DNA of 64,000 bases from Rhynochetos jubatus (GCA_027574665.1 CM050676.1:2656157-2720156), one strand, 5' to 3'. Positions 25,020 through 37,925 are shown, numbered from the stretch's first letter. A program made the numbers and translations. Notes: a model not told the origin generated them from the sequence alone.

Positions 25020-25160
25020 ATCTATTATGCCCATTTTACAGCTGCAAAAACCAAGAGGCAAGGTCAGCCGCTGGCAGACTACAAGTCAGAAGCAGGGAGA
25101 GCGGGAGAACAGCGCATTTTCCATACCAGCATCCCTGCTTTGACCACTAGACCTTGCTAC
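25020..25160 (-). repeat. MIR-type SINE fragment, minus orientation
   Basis: The + strand reads 'cccattttacagctgcaaaa', 'aaggtcagccgctggcag' and ends 'tttgaccactagaccttgc'. This is the complete order expected for the reverse complement of MIR: the ATTTTACAGATG region, the core with AAGGTCA, then the head with ACCACTAGACC. It is about 140 bp long and the best-preserved MIR copy in the window. Confidence 0.7.
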
Positions 25161-25494
25161 ACTCAGAAAACATATCAGGGGAAGCCAGGCGACAAGCATT
25201 GTCCACAGTGCTAATCTTCAGAGGCCCATATTAGTGCAATTTGATGTCAAGACGCCTTATCTATCATGAAGCAAAGAGTAAGATTAAAGGACTGGAGTTA
25301 CAAGTGCCTTTTTGTTTGCACTAACTGGCTGAGTGTCTGTCTGGAAAACAGAGGCTTTCAATCTAAATTGCTGTCACGTTTGCCATACACGCGTAGATTG
25401 GTCTCAGCACCCTTATTAAAAATACTACAAGCATTCTACTGTGGCAGCTTGAAACTCTGCAGCTCTCAGTAGTGAGGTGGCAAAGTGGGTGTTG
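25161..25494. other. No gene recognised
   Basis: Unique-looking DNA between old repeats. Nothing else is supported. Confidence 0.5.
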
Positions 25495-25600
25495 AACACC
25501 AGATACTGATCACTGCTGTCCTGGTGTAAATCTGAAGCGGCTTCCCTGATGCCAGTGGAATAACCCCCAGATTTACACCAGAACCCAACACTGGGGACCT
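25495..25600. repeat. Palindromic 'GTGTAAATC' repeat, copy 4 (14-bp perfect arms)
   Basis: CTGGTGTAAATCTG at 25,521-25,534 is the exact reverse complement of CAGATTTACACCAG at 25,568-25,581. Between them lies a centre with 'ctgatgccagtggaataac'. It is the clearest copy of the family and could form a hairpin if transcribed. Confidence 0.7.
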
Positions 25601-25747
25601 GCTTGGTCCCTGCAAAAGGGGAAAATCCGCTTTGCAGCAGCTCAGTTGCAGCATGTCCTCTGCTCTCCCGGGCGGGCAGAGCCGCTGTGGAGCTGGCTGG
25701 AGCTGCACAGATTTGCACGGGATGATGCTGCCTCCACGCTAAAATGG

Positions 25748-25790
25748 GTATTTACACCCGTGTAAAGGTCAGTCAGAATACAGCCCTGTC
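25748..25790. repeat. Palindromic 'GTGTAAATC' repeat, copy 5 (fragment)
   Basis: TTTACACCCGTGTAAA at 25,751-25,766 has 7-bp perfect arms (TTTACAC/GTGTAAA) and is followed by 'ggtcagtcagaatacagccc', resembling the family's tail. Only one end of the element is present. Confidence 0.45.
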
Positions 25791-25876
25791 AACCGCGTCG
25801 CATCTCGGTGAGGTATTCCTCCAGAGCATCACTGAAACGACTGGGGAGAAAGAAGGGAGGTGGAAAAAGGCTTGAT

Positions 25877-25904
25877 AAAAAAAAAAGAAAGAAAGAAAGA
25901 AAGA
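25877..25904. repeat. Poly(A)/(GAAA)n microsatellite
   Basis: Ten A residues at 25,877-25,886 are followed by about four and a half GAAA units. Confidence 0.9.
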
Positions 25905-28303
25905 GGAATGGGTAGGAGAAATGCAAAAAAGAAAGGCGAGGAGGAGCACGGGGCAGAGCGTTATCAAAGGCATTCGCTGTGTACTTAATGATGCTTTAAT
26001 CCCATAATGACATGGAGGCGCACGAACATGAATATGGAAGGCAGGTAGAGCCAGGATCAAACACGCTCGGGTTTTTTGTGTTTCCACCTGAAACGCATCC
26101 AAAACACACTGTCAGATGGCGCTGGCTACACTTGTCTCTTGCTGCAGCTACTCTGCCTGCAGCTGCACTGACACCGCTCCAGCAACAGGGCGAGGGAGGA
26201 AAAAGGGACTACAAACTTCCTTGGGGAAGAGGATAATAACCATAACATAGATCAGTATCCTCCCGAGACCGCCCAGCCTCGCTACTAGCGGCCTCGGCCC
26301 CGCAGATGGCAGTGGCAAGTTAAAATCCAGCCAGCTCAGCGCTCTGCCTCCGCTGAGCCCACACGTCTCAGCAGACACAGCTCCTCGGATAGTGCCAAAC
26401 CCAGCAACTTTCACCTGGCCCACACTGGTTATCTTCTTGCTGCAAGGGAAATATTCCCATTTTCTCTTCTTCCTCGGGCTTGCTTTAGAGGTGAGACGAG
26501 GCCACGAACAGGGCCGGAGCGCTGGGAGGTGCGGGGAGGCAACGGAAGATGGGGACACGGTGCCGTGACAAGTGGAAACTTGGAGACATGAAGGCAATAC
26601 TGGGGGACGAGGGAGGAGCAGAGCAAGGTAGTGAGGGGACCAGATGGAGAAGGATGCCGCTTAGCAGGGCAAGGGGAACGCGCCTTCTCCTTAGCACTCC
26701 CACAGGCCCTGGGGTGAACCCCCGGCTCTCTACAGCCCTGGGAGCAGCGCGGATGAGAGGCTACTGCTTATTACCGTGTATTTATTTGCATGGTGCCACG
26801 AGAGCACAGGGGACTTTAAGAGCAGGAAAATGGAGCCCTGGCCTTTGAGCACGTTGCAACTCAGCAAGGAGGGAGAAGATTAATATGAGCTGGTGCTTTG
26901 GAGGGCAGCAGGGAGACAAAGTGCAGGAGGGGGACTTACATCATCAAGGCATGGAAACAGGAGGTGAGCACAAGGAACTTGGCAGGGCAGGAGCAGAGTT
27001 TAAGCAGCTGGGTGTTGCATTGCAGTATCCTGTCTCACCTGCTCTTCGCTCACATTTCCAGCGGGGAAAAAGATAATTCCTGAGTCTGACTTCAGCAAGT
27101 TCACTACGAAGGGCAGAAATCTGCATTCTTTTCCCTTTAACTGAAGTAATCTTCTCCAGAGCTCTCGGTTCACAGGGGAAAATATATGGGACTCCACGGC
27201 ACTGCAGATTGCCATGGTACTGTGGACTTCCTTGCCCTGTACCCTCCAGGACACATGATGGCACCCAGGAATGTCAGAGCCAAGTGCAGAGCTCTCTGCC
27301 CTAAGTTGAAACCTTGCAGTGGGGCTGTGGAGCCTGATAGAGCTATGCCACTGCACAGACTCAGGTCAAGCTTCAGGCTCCCCGCGGTACTTATGCCAGA
27401 CCCCACAGTGCAGAAAAGGCAACTCCCCTGATTTGTTCTGAAGCTGCCACCAGCGAGACGACACCCAGAAATGCCCTGACTTCCCCTGTAGCCAAGGGCA
27501 TATTGGATTTTGGGCTCCTTGCAAGAGCAGCATGGACATTCAAAGCCCGATCCCTACTCTGCCCTTCTGTGCTTTGTGTGTGTGGCCAGTTTTCCCACAC
27601 TGGGTGTACAGCTTCTTCTGTGGCTGCTTGGACAAGAGTAACCCACCAGCTTCCTTGCACAGCCAATTAAGCAGGAGATGTAAACTCCTGCCCGAGTTTA
27701 ACCAGGTGAATCACCTTGATATCCTCATGGGCTCTCTGCAAAGGGGAGGTGACCTCCAGATGGGAATGTCTGGATTCCTCCTGTTCCCAGACTGTGCTGG
27801 GGAGGAAGGAGATATTAACATTAATCCACCAACCGTTGCATTATTGTCTAAGTTGAGCAAAATTGCTCCAGCGAGTCTGCTGCCATGGGAGATCCAATGA
27901 AGTGCTGGGAAATCCTGACCACTGGTGGTAGCCTGAGCGCTCCTTGCTCCCAGCGTTGGTGCAGTAGGTGAAGATGACTCCTTCAAAAGGCCCTTTACTC
28001 CCTTAGTCTTCCTCTCCCTACTTTTTTGTCAACTGCTTCTCTCTCATCCTCTCCATCTTGCCAATGAACGATGGATGTGTCGTCTTCATGTTTCCAGGGT
28101 AACGAAAAGAAGTTTTCCTCCAGCCCAGAGGTAGAGCAAACCCATTCTGCTGGAAAATTCAAAGTGAGGATTAAAATTTATAAAACAGCACATGACCTAG
28201 TGCAGCATCTCCTGTTCCTGCCAATTCATCCAAATCGCCGCATATAAATGGAAAAACTGGGGCCACCTGCATGGGATTATTCAGTGGGTCCCTTGAGACA
28301 GCA

Positions 28304-28325
28304 GAGAGCCAGCGGAGAGCCAGCG
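28304..28325. repeat. 11-bp tandem duplication
   Basis: GAGAGCCAGCG is present twice without interruption. Confidence 0.85.
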
Positions 28326-29394
28326 CTCGCCTGCAGCGGACAGAGTTTTGTTTGTGGAGGCTACTAGCCACCAGCAGGTCCCACGGCACCCTCTAAATCA
28401 GTCTGTGCTCCTCTAACGAATGATGTTGGTGGATCCAGACACGGCCTGGAGAGTGGGGAAGACAGCAGGTTATTTTTAACGATGAGTTTGGGTCTCCTAG
28501 TTGGCCCGCTTGATCCTCTCCTGTCTGATCTGGCAGCACTGAAGGGGAGGGGGAGCAAGGAAGAGTAAGCAAAACAACTTATGCCCAAGTAAGAGTTTAA
28601 ATATTCCGTAAGCAGGACATGGTCTGGGTCTCTCGGTTCCCCAGGAACGCTGTACAACAAAGCTAACGATCTCCTGAGCCATCAACTTGGAGATAGAATG
28701 GTCTGAAGCAACCAACTTCACAAGGCTTAAAGGATAACGATTTATGCACTTAATATTTCAGGCCACCGAACATATTTCTTCTTGAATGAAACCTCTGGGA
28801 ATTAGGTATCTGAGTTCCTCTCTGGAACTGATTCCAAGGCATCCCAGCCTTTAAGCACCTAAATTTCTCAGGCGTCTTTGTTATGCTGCTCACCAAACCA
28901 TGCTCCCTGCCCGTGAAGGGTTTACATCCCAGCGATAAGACAAGAGCCAATAGTTTGATGCCAACAGATGGAAGCAATAAGCAAGTACAGTGACTGTAAC
29001 AGAAATAATAAACAACCACACGTGGAACATTTTCTTCTACGCTAGCCAAGGAAAGTCCATTAATTCTCATCTGGAAATCCCTGTAACATTTGCAGCGAGG
29101 ATCTGCCATGGCTGTTCATGCTGCTGCCCCGCAGCACACATTTGCCTTGGTAATGTGGGCCATCACCCAGCGAATTCTGCTGTTTTCTTTCACCAGCTCA
29201 TTGCCACGTTGCCCAGGGAAGCAGAAAACGCTGATTAGCAAGAGCTGAGCCAGATATGGGTGAGGGCTGGGTAGGATGGGAGAGCAGGAGCCTCATGCCG
29301 AGCAGAGGGGTCTTTCTCACCCTGTGGACTGGGCTGGTGAAACGCAGGGGTGGGATGTCATATTTATAACACCAGGAGTTACGCATGAGGCGAT

Positions 29395-29815
29395 CCCAAA
29401 GCATAATTAGTAATAAATGTTTAATTAATAGCTTATGAACGTGTTGATAAGTTCATTAAAATGATGCACGAGCACATGAATATTCCAGAGCAGGCAGGAG
29501 TCAGGGACGTTACCGCTGGAAAGTGTGTTAACAAGGTGATTACATGGTTTACATGTGGAGTCTGCACGCGCTCCACTCGCTGCTATGGAGGAGCGCTTTA
29601 CGGCCCACTAGGACCGAACGATCTCACTGCAACCTCCTCTTCGCAAATCTCTCGCTTTTCCTCTTTAACACAAACAAATGGATAACGTTTTCCAGTTAAC
29701 AATAATATCCAGCAGTGTGGACCAAAGCAAATGAGTTAATTGCTTTAAGAAGCTTTAACTTCATTTCCATCCATTGGAATTATTGCTTCTGGAAAAACAA
29801 ACGTTAAAGCCCTCC
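29395..29815. promoter_or_regulatory. AT-rich block, possible conserved non-coding element
   Basis: The block has dense homeodomain-type words (CATAATTAGTAATAA, TTAATTAA at 29,421-29,428, GTTAATTGC) and repeat-free, complex text throughout. It lacks the decay and low complexity of old repeats. Enhancer function is inferred from texture only. Confidence 0.3.
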
Positions 29816-32800
29816 AGCAACAGTAAGCAGGGTACCCAAAGGATCAACTCCAGCAACTGCTGGTGTGGGGCAGAGACATAAATAAAACCAAGCACTGAGG
29901 GATTTTGTCTGCCTGGGCTCTTCCCTTCTTTGTTAGCTCCAGAGATCTAAAGTTGATGAGCTCTGAGCAGTGTGCCCATTGCAGCCCAACTCTAGGGAAG
30001 ACCTTGGGCCACAGCCCTTGCTAACTGCTAGCACTGGCCTTTCCTTCCTCCCCTTTCTTTTTTCATCTCCGTATAGACAGGCTGGGGTGGAAGCAGCGTA
30101 CTGGACAAATGTAAATGATGGCTGATTTTGAAGCCTAGAGGAAGCATGTTTTGGTTTTTGGCACGGTTGCACAAGCTGGTTTTGGCTGGGAGATTGGATA
30201 GGAAAGCCAGGGTAGCAGAAGAGCTGCTCTATCTAATCTCATCTTCTTGAACTAATAATCTCCCTAGCTGTTCATGCTTTTAGATCTGTTCTCTAGTCTA
30301 ACTAATCTATTTTACTGGTGCCTCATCCATTCTGGATCCCTCTTCATCTGTTCTAATGATTTATAATCCATACAAGATTCTGAGAACAAGTTTTAAAAAG
30401 CTCTTGTGAGGAGACCAAGCCTCGCTCTAAGTTTCAGCCTCGGCGAGTTCGGTGCCAGGTAGGAGGCAAAAACCTTGCTCCAAAAGTACTTGGGAAACAT
30501 TACTTTTTGTCCACTGCACCCTGAGTCCATTCTAGCTACCTTTAGGCCACTTTTCCTCCAGGTGTAACCTGGTAGCCTTACCTGGAGTGGCATCATCAGT
30601 ATACGAGAGATAAAATTTGGTATTTGTGGCATTTACAAACACAGGACTGTAATTGTGACCTTTTCATCATTCCACAGTACAAATAAAAGAGGGAAGCACA
30701 AATATGCCTGTCTTTGCAGGTGCCAAAAATTATCAAGCTGCCTAAGAGGTATTTCTGAGCTGCCATGAGTGGAAAAGAATGACCCCTAGTCCTCTCCTCA
30801 TCAAGTGCAGCTGACTGTTGTGGGTACCTTACTCAGGGCCATCCAAAATCACTGTGGAGTGAAGAGTAAAGTCTCAGCTTCTGACCAAGACAGCTCTGAT
30901 TATTTAACAGCCAAATCTTGACTAACTCCACCCCCATTACCCAGGACAGAGAGCCAGTGATATTCTGCTCAGAAACACCCAGAGATACCCAAACGTGGTA
31001 TGGGGTCTCCCCAACTACAGCAACAGGCACGTGGGGTGCCCACACCATCTGCTCACTGCCAGACTCACCTCCCACACAACCAGGCAGCCCACATGCTGAG
31101 CATCCTCAGGGGACTCCACAGCTTCCAGATCCCAAACCACAGCCAGTTTCTGTCTACGTACCTGCCTTTGTACCTCCTCATCCAAAGCTGGCTGTGATCA
31201 CAACCTCCCAGCACCTGAGTTAATGGCCCTGCCCAGTAAAACATGTTCTCACACCACCAACACACCCATCAGCTTAATTCTCGCTTTTACTATGTACCAC
31301 CTTTCAGGTGCTTTGGATGTGAAAAGCATCTAAGCTCTCAGTATCTCTCCTCTTAACGTGGTACATCTCATCCTGCAAAGGGGGTTTTGGCTTGTATTTT
31401 GCGCAGACAGGGGGAAAAAATCAGTCTCATTGTTATATAAATAAAACTGGGGACTTACTTGGGAAAAACCTCTAATGAGGTCACAAGGGGGGAAATGCCA
31501 CCACTGCAACTGGTGACCTTTTCTCATCTCCAAAACAACATTTGCTAGATATAGACACATACCCCTGGTTGTTTATAAAGTGATTGAGGGGTTTTGCTTG
31601 CTGGGAGATCCTTGTTTCTGACTTTTGCTACTCCTCACAACCTCATTCCAGCAGTGACTCGCAGATAATGACTTGCAGCCTTGCAAGGGGTTTCACTGAA
31701 AGTTTGGGAGAAAGAAAAAATGTCTCTTCTGAAGCCAGACAACAAGAAACGAGGTTGGAAACATTTAATTTGCTAACAGCAGCCAGCAAGCAAGAAGGGT
31801 TTGCAGCTTGTTAAGCAAGCAATAAAAAGCCCACGGCCAAGCCTTCTTTGCCCCAAGAAAAGAGTGTGGGGGCAGCAGGTGAAATAGTGCTGAGGAACAG
31901 CACCAGACAGTGAGGATCCAATGACCTGATGTCTCTGAGGAGATGACACCAGGCCCAGCCTCAGCACATGTCCACCCCCCTGGGCACTGCAGCCACAGAC
32001 TGTGGCCTCCTAGGTCTGAGAGATGAGCGGATGTGCTGGCCTTGCTGGCATCTCAGTGCCAGCATGAATAACCACCAAGACCAAACAACAAGCAAACTCA
32101 GCTGGATAGGTCTGAACAACAGGCTGAGAACAGCTTCTTCTAAAGAACTGGTGCTCCTAAACTTGTATTCCTACCCTGGGGACTCATCCTTCCCAGTCCA
32201 GAGCATCAGCTCCATGGGTCGCTCCATGTGGGTGACTAGGTTGGTTTCATACCCATCCCCTCATGCACACATGCACGTGCACTCATCTCAGCAGCTCTTT
32301 GCCTCTCACCTCGGTCATGTTGTAAATGAGAAGGAGGTTAACCCACCAGCCGTCAGTGCAACAGCAACATCTTTCTCCTTGACATTCAGGCGGTTGAAAA
32401 GCTCCTTGTAGCGTCAAGCACAGTGGCTTTTCAATAATGCATTGTGTTTGTTATTGTGTTGGCATTTAAGTGCTGGCTGAGAGAGAAAAAGCAACTGGGG
32501 TCCCAGTGCTCAGTGTTTTTTATAATGGGGCCACTGGAAGCGCTTGTGCAGACATAGCGCTTGCACAGTCACCTGTCCCACCGCTCATACGTTCCCTCTC
32601 CACATCCTACATATCCCTCAGTAGCCCACCGCACCTCCTGCATGGGCTCTGGCTCCTCACGCAAGGGCACGGACATGCTTCCGTGCTCACTTACACCCCC
32701 ATCTCTCTCCACACCCTAAAGCCTCTGCGCCTTGCACCACCATAGCTGTGCACTCAGACCTCGCGTTGCCGGGCTGGGTGGATGCATGGATAACTACACC

Positions 32801-34636
32801 TGGCCCTAAAATGTGCGTGTACTCGTATCCCTCCTGGCACTCTCACAGCAGAAACCCGATGGCTGTAGTTACCTGGGTGTCTCATTGCCCTGTAGATGGG
32901 GAGGAAGAGGTGGATTTATGCACCAAATCTGGGCTATGACATAGGTCCTTGCAGAGGACCATCTCAAGGGATGTGATAGACCCCCCCTTCCACCCCCATG
33001 GGCCACGGCCACGTTTCCTACCAGAGCAAGAGACACCACGAGGAGCTGTGGTCTGGGCCCTTCTCCATCACTGGCCTGTGAAAAGGGTGGGAGGGGAAGC
33101 AGCCAGAATCCATCTTGTTGATGCTGAGCTGAACATTTTGGAGGACCTGGTTTGAATTTTCAGGCTTGTGATGTGTTGCCAAGAGCTGTCACTTCTACTT
33201 GGATCAGTCATCTTGAGCGGTGTGTTAGCAGGTGGTGTCACACCTCTGCCTGGGATCACTGAGCAGAGATGGGAAAAGGAGCTGGAAACACGTGACCTTC
33301 TGCCAGCACCTCTCCTGCTGCCGTTTGTCACTGCAGAACATTTTATTACTGAAGTCACCCTCTGATGCTTTGTTTCAAAGCTGCTGGCGAGTTGGGATGT
33401 AGTCAGGATCCAGCATCCTGGTCTGGGGCCAGCACGTCTGCTCCCTTCCTGAGGTCCAGCACACCTGGGGATGCTGTGTCAGGGCTGTGGCCTGCAGTGG
33501 CCCAGTTTCCCAGGGCTTTCTGAGGTCCAGAGCCAAATGCGTTCGATGTTGCTGCAAAATGCGTTTGTGGAGGGTCTGGGCTCTTTGAGAGCAGGTGGAT
33601 TTTCCCAAGGTTGCATGGTGACAGCAGGGGACCACCCAGGTGTTCTTGCTCCTGCTCCGCTCTGTCCATCAGCAGCTCTCACCTCCCCAGCTGGGACTGA
33701 ACCACCGGTGCCCCAGCTCCCTGTGCCTGCACTCCTCAGCGTTATCCCAACTGTAGGCCGCCCCCCACCTCCTTCCCTCTCTCCACAAGAGAAACATTTT
33801 AATCTAGACATTGCTTTGGTCTACTCTAATGAAAAGCTAATAAAATCTCCCCTTTTCTCTGTCCCCAGGACCTTCCTGAATATTGAAAACCACCCAGGTC
33901 CCAGCACTCAGAAGCTGATCAAAGTCTCTCTCCTCCCACCATACATCGTCTCTCCCTGATCCCGCAGGGCACCACACAAAGAGCTGGGGAAGAGAGGGGA
34001 AAAGGCAGGGGGATGCTCAGGACTCGCCATGCTGTCCCCAGGCTCGGGCTGGTATTAGTCATGGGTTTTGCCCTTCGAGCATATGAGGATATGACCATCC
34101 ACTCTATTTATTCCTCGCATCTACCAGCCAAGGAAGAGAAAGCTTGCTTCCCCTTTCCCCCCCCGGCTAAACCCCTTTCCACCCTTGAGATCACTCTCAG
34201 ATTTTTCAGCGCTGTTTGCACAGGCCTAACCCCGGAGCGGGGCGCAGCATCCACCTAAGGACCAAACAGCGCGACTCAGAGGAGCAGGGAGAAAGGCAAA
34301 CAGCCAAAGAACGAGGGGAGAAGTCAAGGAGCTGATTTTTCATCACCCCACCACAGCTGGACTGAAAACGCCGCGCTCGGGTGCGAGCGAGCTGGGGATG
34401 TGTACTGCAGACAGCCGAACTGCCTCGCAGTGCTGCACCCGTCTCCCTTTACAACAGAGAGAAACGCAAGCGATGTGCAACACGCTCGATGTGCCTCTGG
34501 AATCGGTGTGCGGGAATAAAAGGAGGCTGATTTTCGAGGAAACAACCGTTCAGCAACACACACCTTTGCCTGCAATATCACCGTGTGTCGGCTTTGCCTG
34601 CACAACAGCTAACCTTGCACAGATCAGCAGGTCTGC
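29816..34636. other. No gene recognised
   Basis: Unique-looking DNA. Frames of 147 codons (31,968-32,411) and 162 codons (33,471-33,959) are flanked by overlapping frames on the other strand and show no family signature. 34,190-34,560 has scattered CpGs. Confidence 0.5.
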
Positions 34637-34676
34637 TGCAGATTTACACCATCACAGGAAGACAATTTTGGCCCAG
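34637..34676. repeat. Palindromic 'GTGTAAATC' repeat, copy 6 (half element)
   Basis: 'ctgcagatttacaccatcac' is followed closely by 'attttggcccag', matching the right half of the family (GATTTACACC, then GGCCC). Confidence 0.4.
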
Positions 34677-35220
34677 CTCATTTGTGTGTGGGTTTTCGTT
34701 TTGGGTTTGGTTTTTTTTCCCCCCAAAGCAGTTAATTAGCCTTGGTTTACAACAACTTCCCTTCCAGCAAAAATCAGGCCTCGCTGCGATAGCAGACCTA
34801 ATTGCCATGTCAGATATTTCATAGCCCCATTCATTCCCCAGCACCATCAGCTATTGTTATAAATTAATAAAGCCTGGACACATCTCGTATTTAAGAATGA
34901 AAGCACAGAGAGAGGAAGTGTGACGGAGCCTTAAAGAGACAGGAGATCTGAAGGCTCCTGACAGGACCCCAAGACTCTGATCTCCCTGCCTGCTTTCCAA
35001 AAACAACAACCAAAGGAGGATCTGGAGGTATTTCTAAATGCAGCTGCCTAAAAACACATTCATTCAGAATTACGGGGTATTTTTAGACTGTAAAAGAGAG
35101 CAGATATAAATATGTCTTCATTCCTGCTGCAATCCAATTGGTTTAATCAGTTACATCACTGATAGGTTTGATCCATGCTATGCAAACATAGCTTTTATTA
35201 CAGAGTGAGCACGCAAAGCA
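34677..35220. other. No gene recognised
   Basis: AT-rich, repeat-free DNA; 34,850-35,190 may continue the conserved-looking texture found at 35.4 kb. Nothing firmer is visible. Confidence 0.4.
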
Positions 35221-35296
35221 TATACGTGTGTGTCTGTGTGCCTGCAGATATATATATATGTTTTTATATAGTTGTACATAATATATATTTATACAG
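35221..35296. repeat. Compound TG / TA simple repeat
   Basis: A GTGTGTGTCTGTGTG stretch is followed by alternating TA at 35,229-35,290, broken by T-runs. It is an imperfect compound microsatellite. Confidence 0.8.
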
Positions 35297-35359
35297 AGGC
35301 ACAGACACACGTACCCCTCCCTTTTCTATTTAAAAAAACGCTGCCTGAATCATTTTCAC

Positions 35360-35525
35360 AAATAAGACAAACCCCATATTTTGCTGGCAAAACGATTACG
35401 GCTGTCAGATCTGACGGACGCAGTGTCTGCAATGAATTATTCATGGAGGCTAATTATAAGCTGGCAGCTTTCTGGCGTTATGGCACAAATGGGCTGGAGA
35501 TCCCGGTTATCTGTAACTGATCTGC
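35360..35525. promoter_or_regulatory. Palindrome-bearing block, possible enhancer
   Basis: It contains the perfect 12-bp palindrome GTCAGATCTGAC (35,404-35,415) and the odd palindrome ATGAATTATTCAT (35,432-35,444), followed by a TAATTATAAG word. The text is complex and repeat-free. Such clustered motifs are common in vertebrate enhancers. Conservation is not testable here. Confidence 0.3.
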
Positions 35526-37925
35526 TCCTCCCGAGTTCCTCAGGCACCAGAGCGGAGGGACAAACGGGTACCATTTACTGATGCACAAACCGATTCCCTC
35601 TGTATGACATGAGTTAGGTGGGGACTCAGCCCTGCTCCTAGGAAGTTCTGCGTGGTACAGCACGACCCCAAAAATGACCCCGAAAGCCACAAAGGTTGTG
35701 TGCCTCGAACTGCCACCCCAGTCTCTAAGGATTTGATAAGAGTAATTGTTATGTGAAGCAGCTACACGGGCTCTGCCTGCTGCTCCGCAAGTCTACTGCC
35801 TTACACCCAGCAGTGGAAAAAGAGCATAGAATCGGGGATAGCCGTTCAAAGCCACAGCCTGGGCTACCTCTTCTAATCAGCACTGCTTCCTGCATCTCTC
35901 GTGCTGTTCCTTTTTATGATTCCCAACAGCAAGAAATAACGTGACTCCTCTCTTCCCCTCCGCTGACTACGACAGAGCCCCCGTGGCTGGTGATAAAGAG
36001 TCTCTAATAGATGGTGGCGGAGACTGGATTTTTCAGACCGGCAGCAGATGAGCTTGGAGGGTACAAGAGGCCCTGACCCAGCCCTCGTTAATCCACTGCT
36101 GTTTGGAAAGGTCCTGGGGCACATGCTGAGCCTCTGCCCAAGTCCACATGCACAGCGTGAACAGAAGCATGCCTGTAAGCTCTGCGCTGAATTGCTGCCC
36201 TGATGTGTAAAGGCGAGGAAGAGGAGGGCTAGCAGGAAGGACAGTGCAGTGACTGGTTGCACTGGCCTGACTGGGAAGCAGAGGCACAGCACCAGTCCAG
36301 ACGGAGCAGTGTGTCTGGACTGGAGGTGGGAGACGCACTGTTACCTGCGATTGGTTTTCCAGGCAGCATTTCAGGTGTTTCTCCCTCCTGTCCCTCCTCA
36401 GCACTCCACTGAAAGCCTGCTGTGAGAGTCTGTAGCACTGGGTTAAAGCTGCTTGCTTTCTTTGAGGCTTTGGGGGCTTGCCAGGACTTTTATTCACCCA
36501 TCAGTCACTGGCTGGAGAATAAAGCGTTACAGGCTCAACCAAAGGTCAAAAGAGGTTCCCTGTTCAACGTCTTCTCCTCAGCAGGAGCTAAATATGGCAT
36601 CAAACTCCACCACCAAGCATGATGCTTTTCCGAGGCTCCGTTTCCATGGCTGGAGCTTACCTCTAAGCAAACCAGAGGCCAAAACTCCCAGGCTTTGACT
36701 GGAGGTTTTGGACAAACTGCCAGGCTCTGCCCCACACCAGGAAACCCGGGCTAAGGACAGCAGAGTGTGAAGATTAGAAAATCCATGACCACAAGTGCTG
36801 TGGCTGAGAGAAACATTGAAGGTAAATCTCTTTAGCCTTCTCCAACCCATTAATCTTCTACCCAGTAATATAAGACTTGATGCTGTTAGCACTGGACACC
36901 TAAAGGGGGAGGTTCAAGGCTTATTGGTTCAAATAGTCCAAGGAGTTTCTAACTTCAGTGGATATTCCATTGCAGCCCAACAGAGACAGTTACTAAGGGT
37001 AAAGGCAGGACAGACCTAAAGAAAATGAAAACTCTGTTTGAGGCCCTGCCTAACCCTGTCTCCCCTGATAGCCCCAATTCCCACGGAAATCAGAACTCCC
37101 CTGGGTGACACTCACCATTGGAAACGCAGCTCTGATTTCTCACTGGCCTGGGGGGGTCACACACACCGGCTCCATCCGTGTGTGCAACCACTGGGGAGTG
37201 GTGCACCAAGAGCAGACCCCAAAGCCCTGAGTGTGCTGAGGACACCTGAGGCAGAGCACATAATCTCATCACACATCGCTCCATGTCCCAGCTCCCTTCA
37301 AAACAAAAGGGCAGGTTATGAGCAAGAGAATGAATGCCCCTAATAAGGCTGGGCCTGGTAAATAACATTATGTCTGCATTTCCTCTGAAACCATTCATAT
37401 TCTTCCAAGCAGAAAGGCAACAGGAATTGTGCAGCAATAACAGATCGTCAACTGTTGGGAGCTTTCAAAGTTTCTGTCTTCTCTCAATGCACGCTATAAA
37501 AATTACGCCCCAGAGTCTTTTCTTTCTCTTTCCTTTTCCTCTTGACATACTGTAGACATAAACTCTCTCCCTGCAAGGAAATTTCTTCTTCCGTGAGTTC
37601 CAAGCTCAGTGACATTCTTCACGGTGCCCCGGAGCACAGGGCCTCTGTGTGCGTCTGTCTCTTTGGTGTGAACTTAAAGATCAAGAGTCATTCATTTACA
37701 AAAATAGCGAGGACACATTTTCTCCGTCTTGCCTGAGTCTCTTTCTAAACCTAAGGAAAGGGGGAGCTTCTCAGATTAAGAGGGAAGCAGGCAGCATGCA
37801 CACTCAGGCGATGGGGATAGTGTGCACGTCAAGATAATTGCAATGCAGAGAAGACAGACACGGCTGACGATGTGCATAAATCCCCCCTGTCTATAAGCTG
37901 CCTTCCCCACCCTACGCTTCCTCTG
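35526..37925. other. No gene recognised
   Basis: Unique-looking DNA. 37,070-37,130 has weak words ('attcccacggaaatcag') recalling the second palindromic family, but they are too diverged to call. Confidence 0.45.

Larger units (their letters stand above)
25791..29394. other. No gene recognised; minor simple repeats
   Basis: A10 then GAAA units lie at 25,877-25,904. 26,245-26,540 is moderately CpG-rich. An 11-bp unit GAGAGCCAGCG is duplicated at 28,304-28,325. 28,225-28,275 carries a weak MIR-like phrase ('aaatggaaaaactgggg') that I did not call. The rest is unique-looking. Confidence 0.5.

Noticed and set aside
28225..28275. Possible MIR scrap ('aaatggaaaaactgggg')
   Set aside because: Too short and no second anchoring phrase.
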